Source: an uncultured Oscillospiraceae bacterium
GTDB lineage: Bacteria > Bacillota > Clostridia > Oscillospirales > Oscillospiraceae
Length of the DNA stretch: 64,000 bases
Assembly (NCBI GenBank): GCA_910588105.1
Contig: CAJUQD010000009.1
Span: forward strand, 1-64,000
Reading direction: 5' to 3'
In this document: piece by piece, positions 39,910 through 47,097 of the stretch
How the letters are laid out: each line of letters opens with the position of its first letter
How positions within the stretch are numbered: the first letter of the stretch is position 1
Position numbers and translations under genes: made by a program
The notes under the pieces: generated by a model
What the model was told of the DNA's origin: nothing
Databases searched by the model: none
Seen by the model: the letters and a program-made list of their open reading frames with translations, nothing else

Positions 39910-41145
39910 TCAGTCAATATAGTTCAGGGTCACGTTGCTCCACTCAGTAGCGGTCAGCTTGGCGAAGTCCTCTTCGGTAACCATGCTGTCCACCACCAGC
40001 TTGCCGGAAGCCATGTCGGCCAGCTGAGCCTCGTACTCCGCAACGGTGTAGTTCTCCAGTCTCCAGGTCGCGGTGGGCAGACCCACGGCGTCGTCCTTGG
40101 CGCCCAGGGAGGTGCCGTTGCCGCCGATGTCGGAGAAGGAGCCGTCATACACCTTGGCCACGGCCCACTGCACGGCGCTGGACAGGCCCTTCATGGCGGA
40201 GGTCACCACGGTCTCGGACTGGGCGGACTGGTCCACGTCCACGCCCACCACCAAGCCGTCGCTGGCGGCGGCGGCAGCGGCCACGGAGTTGAACATGGAA
40301 CCGCCGCAGGCAAAGACGATCTCGGTACCGTTGGAGTACCAGCCGTTCATCATGGTCTGCAGCTCGGGGGATGCCTGGAAATTAGCGCCGTACTGCCAGG
40401 AGTAGTTCATATCCACGGTCTTGCCCAGCTCCTTGGCGGCGTCATTGGCGCCCTGCACAAAGCCGTAGCCGAAGCGGCAGCAGGCGGGATTGGTGCCGCC
40501 GCCGCCACCAGTGAAGCCCAGCTTCTCAAAGCCTTCCTTCACCACGGCGTAACCAGCCAGATAGCCGCTCTGCTCCTCCTGGAAGGAGATGCCGGCCACG
40601 TTGTCCAGGCCGATGGGGTAGCCATCAATGAAGATGAAGGGCACATCGGGGAACTCGGCAGCGGCCTTTTTCAGAGCGGCCTCCTGCATGAAGCCGGCGC
40701 ACACGATCACCTCGGCGCCACCCTCCACGGCGGCCTTCATGGCGTCGTAGCGGTCGTCGTCAGTGGCGGCGTCGCCGTTGGCGGGCTGGTAGTACTTGTA
40801 GCTCTTGCCGTTGGCGGCGGCGTACAGCTTCACGCCGTCGAAAGTGCCCTGGTTGAAGGACTTGTCCTTCAACTGGCCTACATCGGTGATGAAGGCCACC
40901 TGATACTTGCTGTCGGCGGAAGTCATGGTGTCGGGGATGTCGTCGGCAGGGTTGGACCCGGGAGCGGGGAGCGCCTCACTGGGGGCCTGGGAGGGCTCGG
41001 TGCTCTCCTCCGTGCCGGGCTGGCTGGCAGGGGGTTCACTGGCGGCCTGCGTGGGATCGGGGTTGCCGCTGGTGCAGGCAGCCAGGCTCAGCACCATGAC
41101 CACGGCCAGCAGCATCGCGAGGAACTTTTTCATCGCAAATTTCAT
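39910..41145 (-). CDS. BMP family nucleoside-binding lipoprotein
   Basis: This is the extracellular solute-binding protein of the nucleoside importer. A signal peptide ends in the lipobox LSLAAC with the lipidated cysteine C24. A Pro/Ser/Glu-rich tether of about 45 residues follows, then the BMP (Med/PnrA) domain: YQVAFITDVGQLKDKSFNQG, FIFIDGYPIG, VAGISFQEEQSGYLAGYAV and VGVDVDQSAQ. Its 411 residues are normal for the group. AGAAAGG abuts the ATG at 41145; a second ATG at 41133 is possible. It follows deoC in the same direction. Confidence 0.92.
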   Translation of the reverse strand: MKFAMKKFLAMLLAVVMVLSLAACTSGNPDPTQAASEPPASQPGTEESTEPSQAPSEALPAPGSNPADDIPDTMTSADSKYQVAFITDVGQLKDKSFNQGTFDGVKLYAAANGKSYKYYQPANGDAATDDDRYDAMKAAVEGGAEVIVCAGFMQEAALKKAAAEFPDVPFIFIDGYPIGLDNVAGISFQEEQSGYLAGYAVVKEGFEKLGFTGGGGGTNPACCRFGYGFVQGANDAAKELGKTVDMNYSWQYGANFQASPELQTMMNGWYSNGTEIVFACGGSMFNSVAAAAAASDGLVVGVDVDQSAQSETVVTSAMKGLSSAVQWAVAKVYDGSFSDIGGNGTSLGAKDDAVGLPTATWRLENYTVAEYEAQLADMASGKLVVDSMVTEEDFAKLTATEWSNVTLNYID

Positions 41146-41322
41146 CCTTTCTTTTCATCTATTCCGAACGGCGGCGCCGTCCGCACTCCATGTCCATGGG
41201 GCGGGCACAGCATCTGCGCCCTGCCCCAAAGGACGAGCCCATTATATCGCGTCTGTCCGCAAAACACAAGGACTATTTGCATTGTACACGGATTTTTCAC
41301 AAACCCCGACAAATTGCACCAC

Positions 41323-41988
41323 TCAATACCCCTGTGCCTGCTGTCCTTTCACCAGCTTGACGATACGGCTGGTACCCAGCCGGCTCGCCCCCAGCTCCAA
41401 AAAGTCCGCCGCGTCTTGAAGGCTGGAGATTCCCCCCGCGGCCTTGATCTTCACATGGGGGGCCACATTGGCTTTAAACAGCGCCACATCCTCCCGGGTA
41501 GCCCCAGCGGTGGAGAAGCCGGTGGACGTCTTGATGTAATCCGCTCCGCTCTCCGATACAATCCGGCACAGGCGCACCTTCTCCTCCTGGGTGAGCAAAC
41601 ATGTCTCGATGATGACCTTGAGCACCAGGCCGCCGCACGCCTCCTTCACCGCGCGGATCTCGGCCAGCAGGTCGTCCCACCGGCCGTCCTTGGCCCAGCC
41701 GATATTGATGACCATGTCGATCTCGCTGGCCCCATTGGCAATGGCGTCCCGGGCTTCAAACACCTTGACGGCGGTGGTGCAGTAGCCGTTGGGGAAACCG
41801 ATGACGGTGCACACCGGGAGCCTGTCCCCCAGGTAGTCCGCCGCCCGCTTCACGTAGCTGGCCGGGATGCACACGCTGGCGCAGCCATACGCGGCCCCGT
41901 CATCGCAGACTTGTCTGATCTCCTCCCAGGTAGCGGTCTGGGTAAGCAGGGTGTGGTCTACGGCGGCCAGAATGGTCTTGTTGTCCAT
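41323..41988 (-). CDS. deoC: Deoxyribose-phosphate aldolase
   Basis: DeoC splits 2-deoxyribose-5-phosphate into glyceraldehyde-3-phosphate and acetaldehyde, using sugars released from deoxynucleosides. The 221-residue protein starts MDNKTILAAVDHTLL. It has EIDMVINIG (89-97) and the Schiff-base lysine K153 in YIKTSTGFST. GAGGTG lies 6 bases before the ATG at 41988. As first gene of the nucleoside-uptake operon it supports nucleosides, especially deoxynucleosides, as the substrate. A palindrome overlaps its probable transcription start. Confidence 0.96.
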   Translation of the reverse strand: MDNKTILAAVDHTLLTQTATWEEIRQVCDDGAAYGCASVCIPASYVKRAADYLGDRLPVCTVIGFPNGYCTTAVKVFEARDAIANGASEIDMVINIGWAKDGRWDDLLAEIRAVKEACGGLVLKVIIETCLLTQEEKVRLCRIVSESGADYIKTSTGFSTAGATREDVALFKANVAPHVKIKAAGGISSLQDAADFLELGASRLGTSRIVKLVKGQQAQGY

Positions 41989-42001
41989 TGGAATCACCTC
42001 A

Positions 42002-42049
42002 TACATTATAATGTAATATCATTGTACTATGCGCGGGCTGGAAAAGCAA
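42002..42049 (-). promoter_or_regulatory. deoC operon promoter with palindromic operator
   Basis: On the minus strand TTGCTT (42044-42049), 17 bases, then TACAAT (42021-42026). The 14-bp perfect palindrome TACATTATAATGTA (42002-42015) covers the expected start of transcription, just where a repressor would act. Confidence 0.6.
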
Positions 42050-42119
42050 GTCTCTCTCCTATTTCCCCGCAAATTTGCCTGACGCAACGGGCAGTTGTCA
42101 AATTATACACTATTTTTGG

Positions 42120-42148
42120 TTGCCATATCCGATGTTTTTTGCTATGAT
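42120..42148 (+). promoter_or_regulatory. Sigma-A promoter of the first XRE gene
   Basis: TTGCCA (42120-42125), 17 bases, then TATGAT (42143-42148). It lies 50 bases before the start codon. Confidence 0.8.
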
Positions 42149-42197
42149 ACCCCTGTCCAACAGGCGCCGGACAGTCTTTTTTCGGAGGTATCACCAT

Positions 42198-43025
42198 ATG
42201 GATTTTCGAGACCGTTTATTTGACCTGCGCCGTCAGGCCGGTCTGTCTCAGGAAGAGCTGGCCAATCTCCTTGGCCTCACCCGGCAGGCGGTGCAGAAGT
42301 GGGAGGCGGGCACATCCCGCCCGGATATGGACAACCTGACCGCCCTGTCCAACTATTTTCACGTCTCCCTGGACTACCTGGTGACGGGCCGGGACGCGGC
42401 TTACTGCCCTCCCCCGCCGGAGTGCGAACCTACCCCCCCGTCCCAGCCTGCCTCAACCATCGTCCACCACTACTATCACGAGGGCTGGCATTACGAGTAT
42501 AAGAGCGAGCGTACCCTGTTCGGCCTGCCCCTGATCCACGTAAATATCGGGCGCAGGGATCACTGGGCCCGGGGAATTATTGCCATCGGAAATATCGCCA
42601 CGGGGTTTGTGGCCCTGGGGGGCGTGGCCGCAGGGCTGTTCTCCCTGGGCGGGGTGAGCTTCGGACTGCTGATGGCCCTGGGTGCGGTGTCCCTGGGCGC
42701 GGTGTCCATCGGAGGGGTGGCTCTGGGCCTGCTGGCCTGGGGCGGTATTGCCCTAGGCTGGCTGGCGGTGGGTGGATGCTCCGTGGGCGTTTACGCCATC
42801 GGCGGCGTGGCTGCGGCCTCCCGGGTGGCAGTGGGCGGCACGGTGTCCGCGCCCCTGGCCATCGGGCTTGTGGTGGACGGCGCAAAAACCATACTCGTCC
42901 CCCTGGAGGGTCTCAGCGACCAGGCGTTGGCGGAAGCCCACAAGGCCATCACCGAGACTTGCCCCAATGCCCCCTCTTTTGTGACCCGGCTGCTTAAATT
43001 TTTTGTTTGGGCTGAGATGCGCTGA
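42198..43025 (+). CDS. XRE-family regulator with glycine-rich decapeptide repeats
   Basis: This 275-residue protein has an N-terminal helix-turn-helix of the XRE type (about 1-62, SQEELANLLGLTRQAVQKWE). A Pro-rich linker and a His/Tyr-rich patch (VHHYYHEGWHYEY) follow. Residues about 128-215 are a hydrophobic run with a period of ten residues of the form GGVALGLLAx, repeated about eight times. It then ends in a short helical tail. The repeat could be a membrane-associated or stacked-turn structure that senses an input. GGAGGT lies 8 bases before the ATG at 42198. It is monocistronic. Its targets and signal are unknown. Confidence 0.85.
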   Translation: MDFRDRLFDLRRQAGLSQEELANLLGLTRQAVQKWEAGTSRPDMDNLTALSNYFHVSLDYLVTGRDAAYCPPPPECEPTPPSQPASTIVHHYYHEGWHYEYKSERTLFGLPLIHVNIGRRDHWARGIIAIGNIATGFVALGGVAAGLFSLGGVSFGLLMALGAVSLGAVSIGGVALGLLAWGGIALGWLAVGGCSVGVYAIGGVAAASRVAVGGTVSAPLAIGLVVDGAKTILVPLEGLSDQALAEAHKAITETCPNAPSFVTRLLKFFVWAEMR

Positions 43026-43068
43026 AAATCCCCGGCAGGTTGTGTTTCCAGCCTGCCGGGGATTTTTT
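43026..43068 (+). terminator. Terminator of the first XRE gene
   Basis: A 14-bp stem AAATCCCCGGCAGG/CCTGCCGGGGATTT (43026-43039 with 43052-43065) is followed by a run of T. Confidence 0.92.
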
Positions 43069-43112
43069 GCTTAAACTCAATTATTGGTTTAATTTTGACA
43101 AAATTACCACCA

Positions 43113-43141
43113 TTGCATTCAACCGTTGTTTTTTCTATAAT
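43113..43141 (+). promoter_or_regulatory. Sigma-A promoter of the XRE-ABC exporter operon
   Basis: TTGCAT (43113-43118), 17 bases, then a perfect TATAAT (43136-43141). A TTGACA further upstream (43095-43100) is too far to pair with it. Confidence 0.82.
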
Positions 43142-43170
43142 ACAACCATCAAGCGAATTGAGGTGGTCTT

Positions 43171-44118
43171 ATGGTCAATATACTGAGCGAACGCATCGCC
43201 GAGCTGCGCCGGGAACGGGGCCTTACCCAGGAGCAACTGGGCCAGCCGCTGGGGGTGTCCGCCCAGGCGGTGAGCAAATGGGAAAAGGGCGGCGCGCCCG
43301 ATGTGGAGCTCCTCCCCGCCCTGGCCGACCGGCTGGGGGTGACCATCGACGCCCTCTTCGGCCGGGAGGGCGGGGCGGTGGAGGACATGGAAGACACGCT
43401 GATTCGGTGGCTCATATCTCTCCCCGAGGGACAGCGCATCAGTGAATTGTGCCGTCTGGCATGGTCGTCCTCCCGCGCCATCATGAACCACCGTATGGAT
43501 ACCGTCACTATGCCGGATCTGAAATATTCCGAGGGCTGCACCGTCAGGGTGGGCGGCGAAGATGTTTTGCTGCGGGTGGCGGTGGATATCAAGGAGGGCC
43601 TTCTCTTTGGCGTGGGGTCGGAGGAGCTGTCCTTCATGTCCATCTGGCCCAGGCCGGAGGCAGGCTACGCCGCCTATTTCGCCGACCGCGACCTCTGCCG
43701 CCGCCTCTTCGCCCTTCTGGCCCGGCCAGGCTGTCTGGAGCTGATGGAGCGGCTTCACGACGATCTCGCCGCCCGCTACTATGTGCCGGAGGTACTGGCC
43801 AAGCAGCTGGACCAACCCCCGGAGCAGACGGCGGAGCTGCTGGCCGGTATGGCCGAGCTGAAACTGGTGAAAAAGCTGGACCTGGAGATGGAAAGCGGCT
43901 CCGTCAGCGCCTATATCGTCCACGAAAACTGGGCCTTCACTCCCTTCATGCTCCTTACCCGGTGCCTGCTGGAAAAAAGCGACGCCTTTTACCTGCTCTG
44001 GGACGACCACGACGAGCCGGAGCTGCCCCGCAGCCCCGACGCCGCCATCTACGGCCGCCTGACCGCGGAGGGCCTGCCCAACATAAACCGAAACCCACAC
44101 AAAGGAGAATCAAAATGA
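43171..44118 (+). CDS. XRE-family regulator coupled to an ABC exporter
   Basis: This 315-residue protein has an XRE helix-turn-helix in its first 65 residues (RGLTQEQLGQPLGVSAQAVSKWE). A C-terminal domain of about 240 residues has no family I can name; it is mixed alpha/beta with ELCRLAWSSSRAIMNHRMDT and a winged-helix-like LAKQLDQPPEQTAELLAGM. GAGGTGG lies 7 bases before the ATG. Its stop overlaps the exporter start (ATGA), so it probably controls or is made with the transporter. The effector is unknown. Confidence 0.87.
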   Translation: MVNILSERIAELRRERGLTQEQLGQPLGVSAQAVSKWEKGGAPDVELLPALADRLGVTIDALFGREGGAVEDMEDTLIRWLISLPEGQRISELCRLAWSSSRAIMNHRMDTVTMPDLKYSEGCTVRVGGEDVLLRVAVDIKEGLLFGVGSEELSFMSIWPRPEAGYAAYFADRDLCRRLFALLARPGCLELMERLHDDLAARYYVPEVLAKQLDQPPEQTAELLAGMAELKLVKKLDLEMESGSVSAYIVHENWAFTPFMLLTRCLLEKSDAFYLLWDDHDEPELPRSPDAAIYGRLTAEGLPNINRNPHKGESK

Positions 44119-45839
44119 ACCTGAAGCCCAAAAAGAGTCCCGCCGCTCGGCAGTATTACCAATCCTTTTACCAAGGGAACCGCCTGCGCTTTGTGCTGGC
44201 CCTGCTCCTGATCATCCTGTCCTTCCCGCAAAACCTCATCGGCTCCTGGCTGCTGGGCGAGGTCATCGACGTGGTGGCCGCCAGGGATCTGGAGTGGTTG
44301 TGGCGGACGCTGGTATTCGCCATCGTATTTCTCGCCGCCGTGTTTGTGATTGACCTGGCCATGTACCGCACCAAATCCACTTTCGTCCACCGGGCCCTGG
44401 CCCAGTACAAATCCTTGGCCTTCCGCAACCTGTCTGAGAAGAGCATCAGCGCCTTTTCCCGGGAAAACACCGGTCGCTACATCTCCGTACTTACCAATGA
44501 TGTGAGCTCCGTGGAAGAAAACTACCTCAAACGTACCTTTCTGCTTGTTTACTACATCCTGCTCTTCTTCGGCGCTCTGGGCATGATGTTCTGGTACAGC
44601 CCAATCCTGGCTGTCGCCACCATCGTACTTGCCCTCTTCCCCCTGGCGGCCTCCCTGCTCCTGGGCAAGGAGCTGGCAGTGCGGGAAAAGGCGGTGAGCG
44701 ACAAGAACGAGGGCTTCGTGGCTCAGCTCAAGGATCTGTTGTCCGGCTTTTCCGTCATCAAGAGCTTCAAGGCCGAGGGGGAGGCCCAGCGGATGTTTGA
44801 CGCCGCCAACCGCGACGTGGAGGAGGGCAAGCGCCGCCGCTTCTGGTGGGAGTGCCTGCTCACGGCGGTAAGCCAGAGCCTGTGTTCCGAGGCCCTCCAG
44901 TTCGGTATCTTTTTCCTGGGGGCTTTCCTGGCCATCCGGGGGGACATCACCGCGGGCACGGTGCTCATCTTTGTCAACCTGTGTAACTTCGTCATCATGC
45001 CCATCAACATCATCCCCCAGTACTTGGCCAGCCGCAAGGCCGCCCAGGCCCTCATCGAAAAGCTGGCCCAGGTCACTGAGGAAAACACCGGGCGCTCCGG
45101 CGAGGCCATCCTCCCAGTGCTAAACGAGGCCATCTCCCTGGATCATGTGACTTTCGGCTACGAGCCGGACAAGCCGGTGCTTCAGGACATCTCCCTCCGA
45201 CTGGAGCCGGGCAAAAAGTATGCCATCGTGGGCGGCTCCGGGTCAGGCAAGTCCACCCTGCTCAACCTGCTCATGGGCGCTTACGACGGTTATGGCGGCT
45301 CCATCTCCATCGATGGCCGGGAGCTACGGGAGGTGGCCACGGACAGCCTGTACGACCTGATGAGCCTCATCGGCCAGAACGTGTTCCTGTTTGACGACAC
45401 CATCCGCCGCAATATCACCATGTTCCGGGAGTTCCCCGATGGGCAGGTAAACGAGGCTGTCAAGCGTTCCGGCCTGTCAGAGCTTCTTTCCCGGCGGGGC
45501 GAAAACTACCGATGCGGCGAAAATGGCGTAGGCCTGTCCGGCGGCGAGCGCCAGCGGGTGTCCATCGCCCGCTGCCTGCTCCGAGGCGCGCCGGTGCTGC
45601 TGCTGGACGAGGCCACCGCCTCCCTGGACAACCAGACCGCCTTCGCCGTCACCGATGCCATCCTCCACCTAGACGGCCTCACCCGGGTGGTGGTCACCCA
45701 TCGGCTAGACGAAGCGCTCATGTCGCAGTACGATGAGATTATCGTGATGCGAAACGGCAAGATTCAGGAGCGCGGCAGTTTCGGCCAGCTCATGGAACAG
45801 AAGGGCATCTTCTATTCCCTGTGCACCCTGGCGGCATGA
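44115..45839 (+). CDS. ABC transporter, fused permease and ATPase (exporter type)
   Basis: This 574-residue half-transporter, expected to dimerise, has a six-helix membrane domain (about 20-310) and a C-terminal ATPase. It carries the P-loop GGSGSGKST (about 373-381), the Q-loop near LIGQNVFLF, the signature LSGGERQRVSIARCLL, Walker B VLLLDEATASLD and the switch histidine in VVTHRLDEA. Exporters of this class move drugs, lipids or peptides. AAAGGAG lies 7 bases before the ATG at 44115, which overlaps the XRE stop. Substrate cannot be told from sequence; regulation by its partner is the best clue. Confidence 0.92.
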   Translation: MNLKPKKSPAARQYYQSFYQGNRLRFVLALLLIILSFPQNLIGSWLLGEVIDVVAARDLEWLWRTLVFAIVFLAAVFVIDLAMYRTKSTFVHRALAQYKSLAFRNLSEKSISAFSRENTGRYISVLTNDVSSVEENYLKRTFLLVYYILLFFGALGMMFWYSPILAVATIVLALFPLAASLLLGKELAVREKAVSDKNEGFVAQLKDLLSGFSVIKSFKAEGEAQRMFDAANRDVEEGKRRRFWWECLLTAVSQSLCSEALQFGIFFLGAFLAIRGDITAGTVLIFVNLCNFVIMPINIIPQYLASRKAAQALIEKLAQVTEENTGRSGEAILPVLNEAISLDHVTFGYEPDKPVLQDISLRLEPGKKYAIVGGSGSGKSTLLNLLMGAYDGYGGSISIDGRELREVATDSLYDLMSLIGQNVFLFDDTIRRNITMFREFPDGQVNEAVKRSGLSELLSRRGENYRCGENGVGLSGGERQRVSIARCLLRGAPVLLLDEATASLDNQTAFAVTDAILHLDGLTRVVVTHRLDEALMSQYDEIIVMRNGKIQERGSFGQLMEQKGIFYSLCTLAA

Positions 45840-45842
45840 ACA

Positions 45843-45872
45843 GAACCGGGCGGCTGTTTGGCTGCCCGGTTC
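45843..45872. terminator. Hairpin between convergent exporter and DUF362 genes
   Basis: GAACCGGGC pairs with GCCCGGTTC (45843-45851 with 45864-45872), with a partly paired inner loop. It sits 4 bases past the exporter stop and may serve both strands. Confidence 0.7.
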
Positions 45873-45876
45873 CTGT

Positions 45877-47028
45877 TTAATGATCCAGTAGCTTGGCAAT
45901 AACGGTGCGGTGCACCTTCATTGCGCTCTTTGGGCAGAATTCCTGACAGCAGAAGCAGCGGATACACGCCTTGCGGTCGATACGGGGTTTTTTGTCCACC
46001 ATGGTAATGGCCTTGGCCGGACATACATCCCTGCACTCGCCGCACCCCACGCACTCCACCTTTTTCACCATAGGCCTCTGGGACAGCGCCCAGTTCATCA
46101 CCGACCCCTTCACCCGGCCGAACAGGCTCTTGCCGTCTCCCTGGAACAGGTGGCTGTTGCCGGTGGTGATGCGCTGAAAGTCCGGGATGGCAAAGGCGGC
46201 GGGGTCGCCTTTCACTGTCAGCTCCGACTCCGAAGCGGGGATGAGCCCCCGTTCCAGTGCCGCCTCCAGGGTGGGCACCTCTTCCCGCTTCAAGCCGATG
46301 AGCCCGGCGCACACCAGGTCCGCCTTGTGGGGGCTCTCCGCCGCTATCAGCGCCCCCATATGCCGGGGCGTGCCTCCGGTGGGCCCGTTCCCCTCCATGC
46401 ACTCCACCGCGTCCACAATGGTGAGGCGGGGCTTGAAATACTCGTCCAAATCCACAATCATCCGGGCAAAATCCCGGGGATCGGGATACCGAAAGTGGCA
46501 TTCCGGCTTCATGGTGCCGGGAATGGCCCCAAACATGTTTTTCGCCCCGCAGGTCATGGCCATCATCCCGTGGGTCTTGAGCTTGCACAGGTTGATGATC
46601 GCGTCCGCATCACCCAGCCATGCGGTATACTTGAACTGGCGGCACACCTTTCCCTCCGGGAAATGTGCCTCCCGCTCCCCGAAATCCTGGTTGAGCCTCC
46701 CACCCGCCTGTTCCGCCGCCCTCATGCCGGTGGCGGCGTACACCCGGTTCACGTAGGCGGCGTTATACAGCCCTCCGGGGCTGTCCCCCACCACCACGTC
46801 CGCCCCCCGCGCCCTCAGCAGTTTCACCAGGGCGCAGAGAAGCCCGGGGTGGGTGGTAACTGCCTTTTCAGGCTTGGCAAAGGTTACCAGATTCACTTTG
46901 ATGGCAATTTTCATTCCCGGGCGCACCCAATCCAACCCGCCCAGTGGCTTTATCACCCGCTCCAGTGCCGGCATGACCTCTGCCTCAGTATAATCCGAAC
47001 AGGAAACAATTACAACGTCAGGCTTCAC
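45877..47028 (-). CDS. DUF362 domain protein with two 4Fe-4S clusters
   Basis: This 383-residue protein has an N-terminal DUF362 domain (about 1-290; KVNLVTFAKPEKAVTTHP, VVVGDSPGG, NLCKLKTHGMMAMTCGAKNMFG). A C-terminal ferredoxin part with two classic motifs, CVGCGECRDVCP and CIRCFCCQEFCP, binds two 4Fe-4S clusters. It is a cytoplasmic redox protein of unknown reaction. The gene stands alone between the ispH-rpsA terminator and a convergent hairpin. Confidence 0.9.
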   Translation of the reverse strand: MKPDVVIVSCSDYTEAEVMPALERVIKPLGGLDWVRPGMKIAIKVNLVTFAKPEKAVTTHPGLLCALVKLLRARGADVVVGDSPGGLYNAAYVNRVYAATGMRAAEQAGGRLNQDFGEREAHFPEGKVCRQFKYTAWLGDADAIINLCKLKTHGMMAMTCGAKNMFGAIPGTMKPECHFRYPDPRDFARMIVDLDEYFKPRLTIVDAVECMEGNGPTGGTPRHMGALIAAESPHKADLVCAGLIGLKREEVPTLEAALERGLIPASESELTVKGDPAAFAIPDFQRITTGNSHLFQGDGKSLFGRVKGSVMNWALSQRPMVKKVECVGCGECRDVCPAKAITMVDKKPRIDRKACIRCFCCQEFCPKSAMKVHRTVIAKLLDH

Positions 47029-47048
47029 AATTTTTCACCTCTTACCGA

Positions 47049-47078
47049 AAAAGGCTGCCGCAGCTGCGGCAGCCTTTT
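47049..47078 (-). terminator. Terminator of the cmk-plsC-ispH-rpsA operon
   Basis: A 15-bp perfect palindromic stem AAAAGGCTGCCGCAG/CTGCGGCAGCCTTTT lies 20 bases past the ispH-rpsA stop. It ends in TTTTT on the minus strand. Confidence 0.9.
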
Positions 47079-47097
47079 CCAATTCTAAAACGGAATC

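Noticed and set aside
38701..42147. A plus-strand open frame of 1148 codons
   Set aside because: It runs antisense through the ATPase, BMP and deoC genes, which have clear family motifs, signals and spacing. High-GC coding DNA often leaves such shadow frames open. Its translation is low-complexity Gly/His/Val with no domain.
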